Below, in pieces: positions 33,870 to 43,058 of a stretch of DNA of 64,000 nucleotides (positions are counted from its first letter, which is position 1; the number at the start of each line of letters is the position of its first letter). The notes beneath the pieces are model-generated. The model did not search any database. It was not told the DNA's origin and worked only from the letters and a program-made list of their open reading frames with translations. This DNA is from Chitinivorax sp. PXF-14 (GTDB lineage: Bacteria > Pseudomonadota > Gammaproteobacteria > Burkholderiales > SCOH01), in NCBI RefSeq assembly GCF_040812015.1, contig NZ_JBFNXJ010000011.1:62001-126000 (forward strand), read 5' to 3'. A program made the position numbers and the translations under genes.

Positions 33870-34073
33870 TCACCGTCGCGGCGTTTGCTCGAGACGGCCG
33901 ACGATCACGCTGATATTGCGCATCACGGCATTGCAACAGCTGCAACGCACGTCGCCGGAGGTGTGCAGATAAAACTGGTCGCTGGAACAGCGGGTACAGA
34001 AATATGCCGGTCCAAACTCGGAAGATTCAACGCTTCTGGCTCGATAGGCGGCCAGATCAACAACGCTACCCAT
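33870..34073 (-). CDS. Small zinc-ribbon protein
   Basis: 67 aa from ATG 34073 (GGAGAG upstream). Two CxxC pairs (FCTRCSSDQF and VRCSCCNAV) form a likely zinc ribbon after a short amphipathic helix (VVDLAAYRARS). No named family recognised; such proteins are often nucleic-acid or partner-protein binders. Confidence 0.75.
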   Translation of the reverse strand: MGSVVDLAAYRARSVESSEFGPAYFCTRCSSDQFYLHTSGDVRCSCCNAVMRNISVIVGRLEQTPRR

Positions 34074-34263
34074 GGTGTCTCTCCATTTCCTCATTAGGCT
34101 GCCAACTCTTATATTTTTATCGGCAGCTTACTGCGTACTTTAGCAAAGACTTATGGATTTGAGTAAGTAAAAATTACTAATACGTACAAAAAAGGCGACA
34201 AGCGGTCGGGGGCCTGCTTTCCCTTGTATATCAGTCGGTTCTGGCCACCAATGCAGGTATGCG

Positions 34264-34521
34264 TCAACGATCAAATCTGAGTTTCATCACCAGCACGGCA
34301 CCCGACAGCAAGAGCGTGACCGCGTTGGCGGCAATCACGGGCCATGCATCGATCCATATCCCGTAGACCAGCCACAGCGCCACGCCGCAGACGAAGATCA
34401 GATACATGCCGAGCGAGATGTCCTTGGCCGATTTGGTGCGCCAGACATGCCTGACCTGCGGGATGAAGGCAGTGGTGGTAAGGAATCCGGCCAACAGGCC
34501 GACGATGTCGTGTAGGGTCAT
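34264..34521 (-). CDS. SemiSWEET-family sugar transporter
   Basis: 85 aa, three transmembrane helices and the PQ motif in TTTAFIPQVRHVWRTKSAKD. This is the single-repeat bacterial SemiSWEET/MtN3 form, which functions as a dimer. A TTG three codons upstream (34530) is an alternative start. No sugar-metabolism neighbour is present. Confidence 0.9.
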   Translation of the reverse strand: MTLHDIVGLLAGFLTTTAFIPQVRHVWRTKSAKDISLGMYLIFVCGVALWLVYGIWIDAWPVIAANAVTLLLSGAVLVMKLRFDR

Positions 34522-34697
34522 GGGGGACAACGCGTTAAACGTCCTGGCCAGGACGGGAGATCGGCCAGATTGCGTGGCACCGCCGGGGCAATGGCCGCGC
34601 GCGGCAACTGGCCGGCCCGGTCAGCGCTCACCCCGGCAAGGGCTGGTGGCACCGCCATGCGGCGCCACACGCACGATAGGTGAAGCCTGTGTCACGA

Positions 34698-35585
34698 TCA
34701 AGCGGGGAAAACACCGGTGGAAAGGTAACGGTCGCCACGGTCGCACACGATGGAGACGATGGTCGCGTTCTCGACCTGCGCCGACAGCCGCAGTGCCGCC
34801 GCCAGCGCGCCACCCGACGAGATGCCGGCAAAGATGCCCTCCTCGCGCGCGAGCCTGCGCGTGGTCTCTTCGGCTTCGGCCTGGGTCACTTCCATCACTC
34901 GGTCGATGCGATCCCAGTCGCAGATGGCCGGCACATATTCCTTCGGCCACTTGCGGATACCAGGGATCTGCGCGCCATCGATCGGCTGCACACCGACGAT
35001 CTCTACCGCCGGACTCTGTTCCTTGAGAAAGCGCCCGGTGCCCATGATGGTGCCGGTGGTGCCCATGCTGCTGACGAAGTGGGTGATCGTGCCCTGCGTG
35101 TCGCGCCAGATCTCGGGCCCGGTGCCCTCGTAATGCGCGAGCGGGTTGTCGGGGTTGGCGAACTGGTCGAGCACGATCCCCTTGCCTTCGCGCACCATCT
35201 GATCGGCGAGGTCGCGCGAACCTTCCATACCCTGCGCCTTGCTCACCAGGATGATCTCGGCGCCGAACGCAGCCATGGTCTGGCGGCGCTCTATCGACAG
35301 GTGCTCGGGCATGATCAATACCATCTTGTAGCCCATCATCGCCGCGGCCATCGCCAGTGCAATGCCGGTGTTGCCGCTGGTGGCTTCGATCAGCCTGTCG
35401 CCAGGTTTGATCCTGCCGCGTGCCTCGGCATGGCGGATCATCGACAGGGCCGGCCTGTCCTTCACCGAGCCAGCCGGGTTGTTGCCTTCGAGCTTGACCA
35501 GCACGGTATTGCTGGTCTGGCCGGGCATGCGCTTGAGTTTGACCAGGGGCGTGTTGCCGACGAAATCTTCGAGCGTCTTGTACAT
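34698..35585 (-). CDS. cysM: Cysteine synthase B
   Basis: PLP enzyme making cysteine from O-acetylserine (or O-phosphoserine) and sulfide or thiosulfate, 295 aa. The PLP lysine lies in NNPAGSVKDRPALSMI, the substrate loop is EATSGNTGIALA, and the phosphate-binding glycine loop is VSSMGTTGTIMG. The short length and EGIFAGISSGGALAA ending fit CysM over CysK. It is transcribed alone toward the SemiSWEET gene. Confidence 0.94.
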   Translation of the reverse strand: MYKTLEDFVGNTPLVKLKRMPGQTSNTVLVKLEGNNPAGSVKDRPALSMIRHAEARGRIKPGDRLIEATSGNTGIALAMAAAMMGYKMVLIMPEHLSIERRQTMAAFGAEIILVSKAQGMEGSRDLADQMVREGKGIVLDQFANPDNPLAHYEGTGPEIWRDTQGTITHFVSSMGTTGTIMGTGRFLKEQSPAVEIVGVQPIDGAQIPGIRKWPKEYVPAICDWDRIDRVMEVTQAEAEETTRRLAREEGIFAGISSGGALAAALRLSAQVENATIVSIVCDRGDRYLSTGVFPA

Positions 35586-35660
35586 GATGTATCCCGAGTG
35601 GCCTAAGGGCCGATATGCATTGGATGCCAGGGGGCGGTGAGCGTTCAAGCGGCAAACAAA

Positions 35661-35680
35661 AGGCCGACATGCGTCGGCCT
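35661..35680 (-). terminator. Terminator after yebC
   Basis: On the minus strand AGGCCGAC-GCAT-GTCGGCCT followed by TTTGTTTG. Confidence 0.85.
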
Positions 35681-35709
35681 GTTGCCTCTGGCGCTGCCCG
35701 TACGGCGGC

Positions 35710-36435
35710 TTATTCCTCGATCACGGCCGAGGTGTAGACGTCTTGCACGTCGTCGAGCGCTTCGATCATGTCGATCAGCTTTTGCATGCGCGCAGCGTCG
35801 TCGCCGGTCAGCACGATCTCGTTCTGCGGCTTCATGGTGACGTCGCCCAGCTCGGCCTTGAAACCGGCCTTTTCCAGCGTTTCGCGAACCAGCGTGAATT
35901 CGTAGGGAGGCGTGATGACCTCGATCGAGCCGTCGTCATTGGTGACGACATCTTCGGCACCGGCTTCGAGCGCGGCGTCCATGATCGCGTCCTCATCCGT
36001 CCCCGGAGCAAAGATCAGGTAGCCGCAGTGCTTGAACTGGAACGCCACGCAACCGTCAGTGCCCATATTGCCGCCATACTTGCTGAAGGCGTGGCGCACG
36101 TCGGCAACGGTGCGGGTCTTGTTGTCGGTCAGGCAATCGACCATGACCGCCGCGCCGGCAATGCCATAGCCCTCGTAGCGTGCTTCTTCGTAGCTGACGC
36201 CGTCGAGCTCACCGGTACCGCGTTTGACTGCGCGGTCGATGTTGTCGGCCGGCATGTTCTCTTCCTTGGCCTTGTCGACGGCCAGGCGCAGGCGCGGGTT
36301 GAAGTTCTGGTCGCCGCCACCTTGCCGCGCGGCAACCGTGATTTCCTTGATCAGCTTGGTGAATATCTTACCGCGCTTGGCGTCCTGACGGCCTTTACGA
36401 TGCTGGATATTGGCCCATTTGCTATGACCTGCCAT
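35710..36435 (-). CDS. yebC: YebC/PmpR-family protein
   Basis: 241 aa, full length, starting with the family signature [20 protein letters not shown] and ending in [14 protein letters not shown]. YebC-family members act as transcriptional regulators and, more recently shown, as translation factors easing ribosome stalling at proline-rich stretches; which role applies here is not visible. In many bacteria the gene lies near ruvC; ruvC is not adjacent here. Confidence 0.95.
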   Translation of the reverse strand: MAGHSKWANIQHRKGRQDAKRGKIFTKLIKEITVAARQGGGDQNFNPRLRLAVDKAKEENMPADNIDRAVKRGTGELDGVSYEEARYEGYGIAGAAVMVDCLTDNKTRTVADVRHAFSKYGGNMGTDGCVAFQFKHCGYLIFAPGTDEDAIMDAALEAGAEDVVTNDDGSIEVITPPYEFTLVRETLEKAGFKAELGDVTMKPQNEIVLTGDDAARMQKLIDMIEALDDVQDVYTSAVIEE

Positions 36436-36513
36436 GGTGTCCTCGAGATGCGATGAAACGGAAAGCCGAGGATTTTAACACGAGGGCCGCGCCACCGGCA
36501 GCGTCGTTCTGGG

Positions 36514-36612
36514 TCAGGCGGCCTGCAATAGCGTTCCGGCATAGGCGGCAATGATCAGCAGCACCAGTGTCATCACGATCAGATTGCGTCGCCTGCGTTG
36601 TCTGTATCTCAT
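36514..36612 (-). CDS. 32-aa single-span membrane miniprotein
   Basis: Starts at ATG 36612 with a very strong ribosome site (GGGGAGG, 5-nt spacer). The peptide is MRYRQRRRRN followed by one hydrophobic helix (LIVMTLVLLIIAAYAG) and TLLQAA. The positive-inside pattern suggests a cytoplasmic N-terminus. No family recognised. Confidence 0.55.
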   Translation of the reverse strand: MRYRQRRRRNLIVMTLVLLIIAAYAGTLLQAA

Positions 36613-36855
36613 ATCCGCCTCCCCTGATTTGTTTGCGCCAGCAAGACCGCGATGACCACGCCACGCCTCAACGGGCGCTGAGGCGACATCGATTGCACAT
36701 ATGCACATATCGTGCCAAAACAATCATTTCCGTTTTAAAACAATCAGCTACAAAAATAGCATGTGCATAGTGTCAAATTGACCGACACTCGACAGCGGCC
36801 TCCGCCTGTCAGAAACAAGGCTCTGGCACGACCAAGCAGGCATGGAGGCAAACTC

Positions 36856-37159
36856 ATGAAGCCCCTGGCGGTGGTTTGTGGCATGACGGCGGCACTGCAC
36901 GCAGCGCGCAAGCAGCAATGGATGCCAAGTGCAGAGCGGCCCGCACAGCAACGCGCTGGTCGAGCTCTACACGTCCGAAGGCTGCAGCAGCTGCCCGCCG
37001 GCCGATGCCTGGCTGTCGCGCCTCGATCAACGCTATCCGGCGGATCGGCTGACGATCCCGCTGCTGCGGCCACAGCAGGCGCTGGTGGTGTTTCTGCAGG
37101 CGGGCAACGACAATCGCATCGTGCAGGCGGTCAGCCTGATGGCGTGTGGCCAGCATTAG
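36856..37159 (+). pseudogene. DUF1223 thioredoxin-like protein, frameshifted and internally deleted
   Basis: The original start is still there (GGAGG, ATG 36856, hydrophobic [14 protein letters not shown]). By about 36925 the reading frame has shifted by one; the DUF1223 hallmark then continues as [20 protein letters not shown]. After ADRLTIPL the sequence jumps to a C-terminal-like end ([20 protein letters not shown]) and stops at 37159. Full-length DUF1223 proteins are near 250 residues, so more than half of the middle is missing. Both lesions point to a dead gene. Confidence 0.75.
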
Positions 37160-37183
37160 GCGCTGGCAGGCCGAAACGATTGC

Positions 37184-38779
37184 CTAATGGCCTTCGCCGG
37201 TGATCCAGTCCGGCTTTTCGTGCTCGACGAAATACAGCAGCGCATCGACGACTTCCTTGTCGAACTGCGTGCCACGCCTTTCCTTCAGGTAGCTGATGGT
37301 CTCGGACAAGGGCCATGGTTCCTTGTAAGGACGGCGATGCAGCAAGGCATCGAACACGTCCACCACCGCCACGATGCGCGCCGACAGCGGAATCGCATCG
37401 CCCTGCAGCCCGCGCGGGTAGCCGTGGCCATCAACGTGCTCATGGTGGCCGCCGGCGATTTCGGCGCCATAGGTCAGATAGCTCACGCCATCGACCATCT
37501 GTGCGGCACGCTGCAGCACCGCCTCGCCGACAGGCGAATGCTGCTGCATGAGAACACGCTCGTCGGATGTGTGCAGCCCAGGCTTGAGCAGGATGCTGTC
37601 GGGCGTGGCCACCTTGCCGACATCGTGCAGGATGCTGGCCAGGCCCACCATGTCCATGAATTGCGGGGTCAGTTCCGCGGCAAACTTGCCTTGCTGCTTG
37701 AGCACGGAAGCAATTGCATTGGTGAGCAGGCGCACGCGCTGCACGTGGCCGCCCGTATCCTTGTCGCGGAATTCCGCCAGGTCGGCGAGCGCGATCACCG
37801 TTGCCTCCTGGGCGTTCTGCAATTGCTGGAACAGGTAGAGGTTGTCGAACGCCGCGGCGATGCGGTTGCAGAATACTTCGAGCAAGCTGCGCTGGATCTC
37901 CGCCAGCGGCCATGGCGGCGTGACCAGGATGGCGAACTCGTGCCCCTGCATGGTGTGAATGAACAGCACATCGACCGGGTGCTCGAACTGGCTGCGTTTC
38001 TCTGCGAACGCCTTGGCCACGGCGGGTGCCAGCACATGATCGTCGGGCAGTTCCGCATTTTCGGCCAGCGACGCATAGCCGCCGGTTGCGGCCACCACCG
38101 CCGGGCGCGCACTGGTCGCGACCTTGCCGTTGTGCAGCACGCACAGCACGCCATCGGCCCCCACGTCGAGAATCGCACTGATCTGGTTCAGCACGCCGGA
38201 GGCAAATTCTCGCAGCGAGTGCATCTGATACAGATTGGTCGCGCCCTCGAGTATCTTGTCGAGCCCGTTGCGGCTGCGCTCGATCATCAACAGGCCCTCG
38301 TAGGCCCGCAACGATGCGATGACCGTGGTGAACAGCTTCTGCGTGGTCAGCTCGGTCTTGGCCTTGTAGTCGTTGATATCGTAATCGACGATCACGCGCT
38401 GCTCGGGCGCCTGCCCCGGTTGCCCGGTACGCAACACGATGCGCACCAGCTGGTTGTGCAGCTCCTCGCGGATGCGCTGCACCAGCCGCAGGCCGGCGTC
38501 GTCGGTTTCCATCACGACATCGAGCAGGATCAGGGCGATATCCTTCTCCTGCTGCAGCAGTTCGAACGCTTCACGGCCGCTGCCGGCCGAGAGCAGCTCG
38601 AGCGGCCGCCCCTTGAACACGACATTGCGCATCGCCAGGCGGGTAACGGAATGCACGTCCTCTTCGTCGTCAACGATCAGGATGCGCCACGGACGGCTGT
38701 CGAGCGGATTGGTCGGGGATGGCGACTCGTTGTCGTCATCGATGATCCAGTTATCGTCGGACAAGTGTTGTTCGCTCAT
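37184..38779 (-). CDS. Response regulator with DUF3369 and HD-GYP domains
   Basis: 531 aa. Residues about 30-160 form a receiver (LIVDDEEDVH, phosphoacceptor Asp in LILLDVVMET). A GAF-like DUF3369 region spans about 200-350. The C-terminal HD-GYP phosphodiesterase domain has ILHDVGKVATPD and HHEHVDGHGYPRGL, so the motif is complete and the protein should hydrolyse cyclic di-GMP. The gene follows the histidine kinase at 38808-40361 by 28 bp, so the two form a two-component pair. It ends 24 bp past the DUF1223 remnant on the opposite strand. Confidence 0.93.
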   Translation of the reverse strand: MSEQHLSDDNWIIDDDNESPSPTNPLDSRPWRILIVDDEEDVHSVTRLAMRNVVFKGRPLELLSAGSGREAFELLQQEKDIALILLDVVMETDDAGLRLVQRIREELHNQLVRIVLRTGQPGQAPEQRVIVDYDINDYKAKTELTTQKLFTTVIASLRAYEGLLMIERSRNGLDKILEGATNLYQMHSLREFASGVLNQISAILDVGADGVLCVLHNGKVATSARPAVVAATGGYASLAENAELPDDHVLAPAVAKAFAEKRSQFEHPVDVLFIHTMQGHEFAILVTPPWPLAEIQRSLLEVFCNRIAAAFDNLYLFQQLQNAQEATVIALADLAEFRDKDTGGHVQRVRLLTNAIASVLKQQGKFAAELTPQFMDMVGLASILHDVGKVATPDSILLKPGLHTSDERVLMQQHSPVGEAVLQRAAQMVDGVSYLTYGAEIAGGHHEHVDGHGYPRGLQGDAIPLSARIVAVVDVFDALLHRRPYKEPWPLSETISYLKERRGTQFDKEVVDALLYFVEHEKPDWITGEGH

Positions 38780-38807
38780 CAGATCCTCTGTGCTGTGGCC
38801 ACCGGCC

Positions 38808-40361
38808 TCATACCTGGGCCAATACCGGCGCCACCTGCGGGAAACGAAGCGTGAAGCGCGTGCCGCGCCCCAGCTCGCTCTGCACGGCAATGGCGCCACC
38901 GAACTGCTGTGTGATTATGTTATAGACAATGTTGAGCCCCAGCCCCGTCCCCCCTTGGCCGCGCCGCGTCGTGAAGAAGGGGTCGAAGATGCGCGACAGG
39001 TTGTCGGCGCCGATACCCTTGCCGTCATCCGAAAATTCGAGGCTGATCATGCTGTCGTGCAGCGCCACCTGGATCGAGATGGTGCCAGGCAGGTCCGGCT
39101 CGAATGCATGGGTCAGCGCGTTGATGGTCAGATTGGTCAGCACCTGGGCAAATGCGCCGGGGTAGCCATCCATCAGCACATTGTTCGGGCATGTCACCTC
39201 GATCTGGGCCTTGGTGTGCTTGATCTTCGGATGCAGGCTGGTGATCACCTCGTCGATGTATTCGTGCAGATCGAACTTACGGCGTACCTCGCTGGTCTGG
39301 TCCGCGGCAATCTGCTTGAAGCTCTGTATCAGATGGGCTGCACGCTCGGCATTGGCCATGATCAGCCTGGCGCTCTCATCGGCGGTATCGATATAGGCCG
39401 TGATTTCCGATTTGCGCACCGCCCCCTCGTCGAGTGAACGCCGGATGTGCTCGGTGGCCTCCTTGAGCACGGAGGCAGAGGTCAGCGATACGCCGACCGG
39501 CGTGTTGATCTCGTGCGCCACGCCGGCTACCAGCCCGCCCAGCGAGGCCAGCTTCTCCGACTGCAGCAGGGAATCCTGCGCGGCCTTCAGCTCGACATAG
39601 GCCTGTTCGGTCTTGCGCGAGGCCTCCCGCGCCTCATGCTCGGCCTGGCGGCGCCGTTCGATCACGCTCTTCAGCTTGCGCTGGATCTGGTTGAAGCCGC
39701 GCACGACATCGCCGAACTCGTCGCGCCGGTTGTCAGGCAGCTCCTCGACTTCCTCGCTGTCATGCTGCGCCAGGTCGAACAGCGCGTCGCGCAGTTGTTC
39801 GAGCGGATCAAAAGCCATGCGCAGGCTGAGGATCAGCGCCAATACCAGGCCCACGTCGACGACCAGCACCTCGGCCACCTTGCGCAACCACTCGGCGCGC
39901 AAGGCGGCATCGATGTCCTCGCGCGAGAAATAGACGACCACCCGCCCGACCTGCGTCGATTGCCCGGTGGCATCGCTGACCCCGCCGCCCTGGAAATAGA
40001 GGTCGGTCTCCACCTGCTGGCCCGATATCTTCACCGATGGCGGTACCGGCACCACCTTGCCGGCGTCGTCGCGCATCTTGCCGGTGAACAGGTTGACCGC
40101 GCTGTCGTAGACGCGGATGCCGCGCACCTCGGGCGCCAGCATCTCGGCCGCGATGATGCTGTTGACCTTGGCCTCGTCCAGATCCCACAACGCCGATGGC
40201 AGGCTGATCTGCAACCGCGTGATCAGGCCATGGCGCAACTGCTCGAAACGACGATCCAGATCGCGCGACAGCTGATAGTGCGAGTAGATGCCAGAGAGCC
40301 CAAGGATGACGCTGACGATAAGGATGAACAGCACGCTCAGGCGGGTGCGTATGGAGTGCAT
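38808..40361 (-). CDS. Membrane histidine kinase partner of the HD-GYP regulator
   Basis: 517 aa. TM1 at residues about 8-28 (LSVLFILIVSVILGLSGIY), a periplasmic sensor of about 130 residues, TM2 (EVLVVDVGLVLALILSL), a HAMP-like linker and coiled coil. The HisKA region has the phosphoacceptor His in GVAHEINTPVG, and the HATPase domain has N (LTNLTINALTHAF), DDGKGIG and GGTGLGLNIVYNI. All catalytic boxes are present. It is followed by the response regulator and preceded by an SDR gene 34 bp away on the same strand. Confidence 0.93.
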   Translation of the reverse strand: MHSIRTRLSVLFILIVSVILGLSGIYSHYQLSRDLDRRFEQLRHGLITRLQISLPSALWDLDEAKVNSIIAAEMLAPEVRGIRVYDSAVNLFTGKMRDDAGKVVPVPPSVKISGQQVETDLYFQGGGVSDATGQSTQVGRVVVYFSREDIDAALRAEWLRKVAEVLVVDVGLVLALILSLRMAFDPLEQLRDALFDLAQHDSEEVEELPDNRRDEFGDVVRGFNQIQRKLKSVIERRRQAEHEAREASRKTEQAYVELKAAQDSLLQSEKLASLGGLVAGVAHEINTPVGVSLTSASVLKEATEHIRRSLDEGAVRKSEITAYIDTADESARLIMANAERAAHLIQSFKQIAADQTSEVRRKFDLHEYIDEVITSLHPKIKHTKAQIEVTCPNNVLMDGYPGAFAQVLTNLTINALTHAFEPDLPGTISIQVALHDSMISLEFSDDGKGIGADNLSRIFDPFFTTRRGQGGTGLGLNIVYNIITQQFGGAIAVQSELGRGTRFTLRFPQVAPVLAQV

Positions 40362-40395
40362 ATTCACCCCGCCCGACTCATCACGCGATTGCGCT

Positions 40396-41133
40396 TCACC
40401 ATGCGATGGCCTCCCGGTCGCGATAAAACTGCCCGCTCGGGCCATCCTCCGGCAGGGTGGCGAGCCACACGGTCGTCTCGATGCCCTGCGCAACGCTGCG
40501 CGGGGCGTTGCCCCCCCCCATCGCGGTGTTGACCCACCCCGGGCAGACCGAGTTGATCTTGATATTGCGATATGCCTCGAGCTCCGCGGCGAACACGCGG
40601 GTGACGGCATTCAACGCCGTTTTCGAGATGCGGTAGCCGGGCCAGCCTGTGCCAAAAGCGCCGTGCATGTCGGTGAGCGAGCCCATGCCGGATGCCACGT
40701 TCACGATGCGGCCATAGCCGTGCATCATCATCAACGGAATGAACGCCTGGCACAGCAGGAAGGGCCCGAGCGTATTGACGGTGAAGCTGCCGAGCAGGCT
40801 GTCGCAGCTGGCAAGCAGGGTCTTGCCGGCGTTTTCCTGCCCCAGCGTACGATTGCCGATCATCTGGCCGGCATTGTTGACCAATACGTCGAGCCGGCCG
40901 AACTCGTCCGACACCTCGTCCGCCAGGTGGCGGATGCTCGCCTCGTTCGCGACATCGAGCAGGCGAAAGCGGACATCGAGCCCCGCGGCTTGCAGCGGCT
41001 CCGCCGCGGCGCGCCCGGATGTGGCGTCACGCGCACTCAGCAATACCGTCATGCCCTGCTCCGCGAGCGCCCTCGCGGTTTCGAGGCCCATGCCACGATT
41101 GGCGCCGGTGACAAGCGCGATTCGCCTCACCAT
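40396..41133 (-). CDS. Short-chain dehydrogenase/reductase
   Basis: Classical SDR of 245 aa: cofactor loop TGANRGMG, NNAG motif, catalytic Ser in NVASGMGS and Tyr/Lys in GYRISK. It probably uses NADP(H), judging by the Arg after TGAN. The start at 41133 is preferred over 41139 because GGAGAGG then has a normal 6-nt spacer. It may be co-transcribed with the kinase; substrate unknown. Confidence 0.88.
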   Translation of the reverse strand: MVRRIALVTGANRGMGLETARALAEQGMTVLLSARDATSGRAAAEPLQAAGLDVRFRLLDVANEASIRHLADEVSDEFGRLDVLVNNAGQMIGNRTLGQENAGKTLLASCDSLLGSFTVNTLGPFLLCQAFIPLMMMHGYGRIVNVASGMGSLTDMHGAFGTGWPGYRISKTALNAVTRVFAAELEAYRNIKINSVCPGWVNTAMGGGNAPRSVAQGIETTVWLATLPEDGPSGQFYRDREAIAW

Positions 41134-41237
41134 CCCCATCCTCTCCCCTGTTGGTATCCCGGCCCTGTGCCGCGTGTCACCAAAGCTTCATATCTAAATA
41201 TTACGATATTGTGATTATCACTGCCCGCACAATAGTC

Positions 41238-43049
41238 ATGTCGCTCGCGATGCTTGCGCCCACCCCCTGTCCCACACCGGCTGTCGACCACTGCAGCCTG
41301 CTGCACCACATCCTGCGCGAGCGCAAGCTCAATCCGGTGTTCCAGCCCATCGTGTCGCTCGCGGGTGGGTCGCTCTATGGCTACGAGGGGCTGATCCGCG
41401 GCCCTTCCGATTCATCGCTGCACGCAGCGCCGGCCTTATTCCAGGCGGCGCATCAATGCGGGCTGTTGCTGGAGATGGAGCAGGTCTGCCGGCAGACTAC
41501 GCTCGAGCACTTTGCCGCACGCGCGGGCAAGTCCAACCAACTGTTTCTTAACGTTAGCCCAGAATGCCTGATCCAGCCTCAATTTCGACGTGACGAAACG
41601 CTGGAATTGCTCTCCAGCTGCGGGCTCAGCCCTGATCATATCGTGATCGAGATCACCGAGAACCAGTGCCATCTCGATTTCGGTCTGCTGCGCGAGGCGG
41701 TACGCCATTTCCGCGCCTTGGGCTTTCGCATCGCGCTCGACGATCTGGGCGAAGGCTCGTCCAGCCTACGGCTGTGGTCGGAACTGAAGCCGGACTTCGT
41801 CAAGATCGACAAGCACTTCATCCAGGGCATCCATACCGACCCGCTCAAGCAGCAATTCGTGCGCTCGATCCGCGACCTGGCCGTGGGGGTGGGCTGCAAG
41901 ACTATCGCGGAGGGCGTCGAGACCGTCGCCGAGCTGCAGCTGGTCAGGTCGCTCGGCATCGACTTCGCCCAGGGCTATCTGCTCGGCCGGCCGCATCCGC
42001 AGCCGCGGCTGATCCTCCCTGCCGACATCGCCAGCCTGCTCGCGCACCGCCAGGCGACAGGCGCGCAGCCCCGGCGTCGCAGCCACGCCGGGGAGCTGCT
42101 GCAGCAGGTCGCGCCGGTGACGCCGGACACGAGCAACGAGACCGTGTTCCAGATGTTCTCGAACGACCCCGAGCTGTTCGCCATCCCGGTCACCGCGAAA
42201 GAGGTACCTATCGGCCTGCTGCGACGCCAGCACGTGCTGGAGACCTTTGCCCGGCGCTACAGCAGGGAGCTGCATGGCAAGAAGTCCTGCACCCAGCTGA
42301 TGGATAGCACGCCCATCATCGTCGATCGCCAGGTCGAGCTGCAGGCGGTGTCGGAGCTGGTGGTTGCGGCCGGGCGCAAGCATCTGACCGATGGCTTCAT
42401 CATCACCGCGGGCGGGTGCTACGCCGGCATGGGCAACGGCATCGACCTGATGCGCGCGATCACCGAGATCCAGATCTGCGCCGCCCGCTATGCCAACCCC
42501 TTGACCCTGCTGCCGGGCAATGTACCGATCAACGAGCAGATCGAATCATTGCTGGCGGCACGCATGCCTTTTTTTGCCTGTTATGTGGATCTGAACCATT
42601 TCAAGCCATTCAACGACATCTATGGCTATCGCAATGGCGACGAGATGATCCAGCTTCTGGGGCACTTACTGGTGGAGATGACCGAGCCCGAGCTGGATTT
42701 CGTTGGCCATATCGGCGGTGACGACTTCATGCTGCTGACGCAATCCCACGACACGGTGGAGCGCTGCGAAGCCCTGATCGCCCGCTTCGGCATGGCCATC
42801 CGCCCGCACTTCAACAGCGAGCACCTGGCGGCCGGTGGGTACGAGAGCGCCGATCGACGCGGGCAAAAGGTGTTCCATCCGCTGCCGAGCCTGGCCATTG
42901 GCATCATCCATGCCACGCCAGGGCAACACAGCTCGCATCACGAGATTGCCGCCGCGGCGACCGAGGCCAAGCGCCAGGCCAAGAAGCGCCCGGCAGGCAG
43001 CGTCTTTGTTGAACGCCGGGGGATGGCGCCTCGCCCGCTGCCGCAGTAG
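41238..43049 (+). CDS. EAL-CBS-GGDEF cyclic di-GMP protein
   Basis: 603 aa. The N-terminal EAL domain has its catalytic set: E50 in GYEGLIRG (EGL variant), LNVSPECL, IEITEN, ALDDLGEG, VKIDK and AEGVE, so a working phosphodiesterase is likely. A CBS-pair region spans about 310-420. The C-terminal GGDEF domain has GGDDF near residue 493, with Asp in place of the catalytic Glu, so cyclase activity is doubtful. No transmembrane segment is visible. No strong ribosome site precedes ATG 41238, and ATG 41250 is an alternative. Confidence 0.9.
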   Translation: MSLAMLAPTPCPTPAVDHCSLLHHILRERKLNPVFQPIVSLAGGSLYGYEGLIRGPSDSSLHAAPALFQAAHQCGLLLEMEQVCRQTTLEHFAARAGKSNQLFLNVSPECLIQPQFRRDETLELLSSCGLSPDHIVIEITENQCHLDFGLLREAVRHFRALGFRIALDDLGEGSSSLRLWSELKPDFVKIDKHFIQGIHTDPLKQQFVRSIRDLAVGVGCKTIAEGVETVAELQLVRSLGIDFAQGYLLGRPHPQPRLILPADIASLLAHRQATGAQPRRRSHAGELLQQVAPVTPDTSNETVFQMFSNDPELFAIPVTAKEVPIGLLRRQHVLETFARRYSRELHGKKSCTQLMDSTPIIVDRQVELQAVSELVVAAGRKHLTDGFIITAGGCYAGMGNGIDLMRAITEIQICAARYANPLTLLPGNVPINEQIESLLAARMPFFACYVDLNHFKPFNDIYGYRNGDEMIQLLGHLLVEMTEPELDFVGHIGGDDFMLLTQSHDTVERCEALIARFGMAIRPHFNSEHLAAGGYESADRRGQKVFHPLPSLAIGIIHATPGQHSSHHEIAAAATEAKRQAKKRPAGSVFVERRGMAPRPLPQ

Positions 43050-43058
43050 CTGGCCGCC

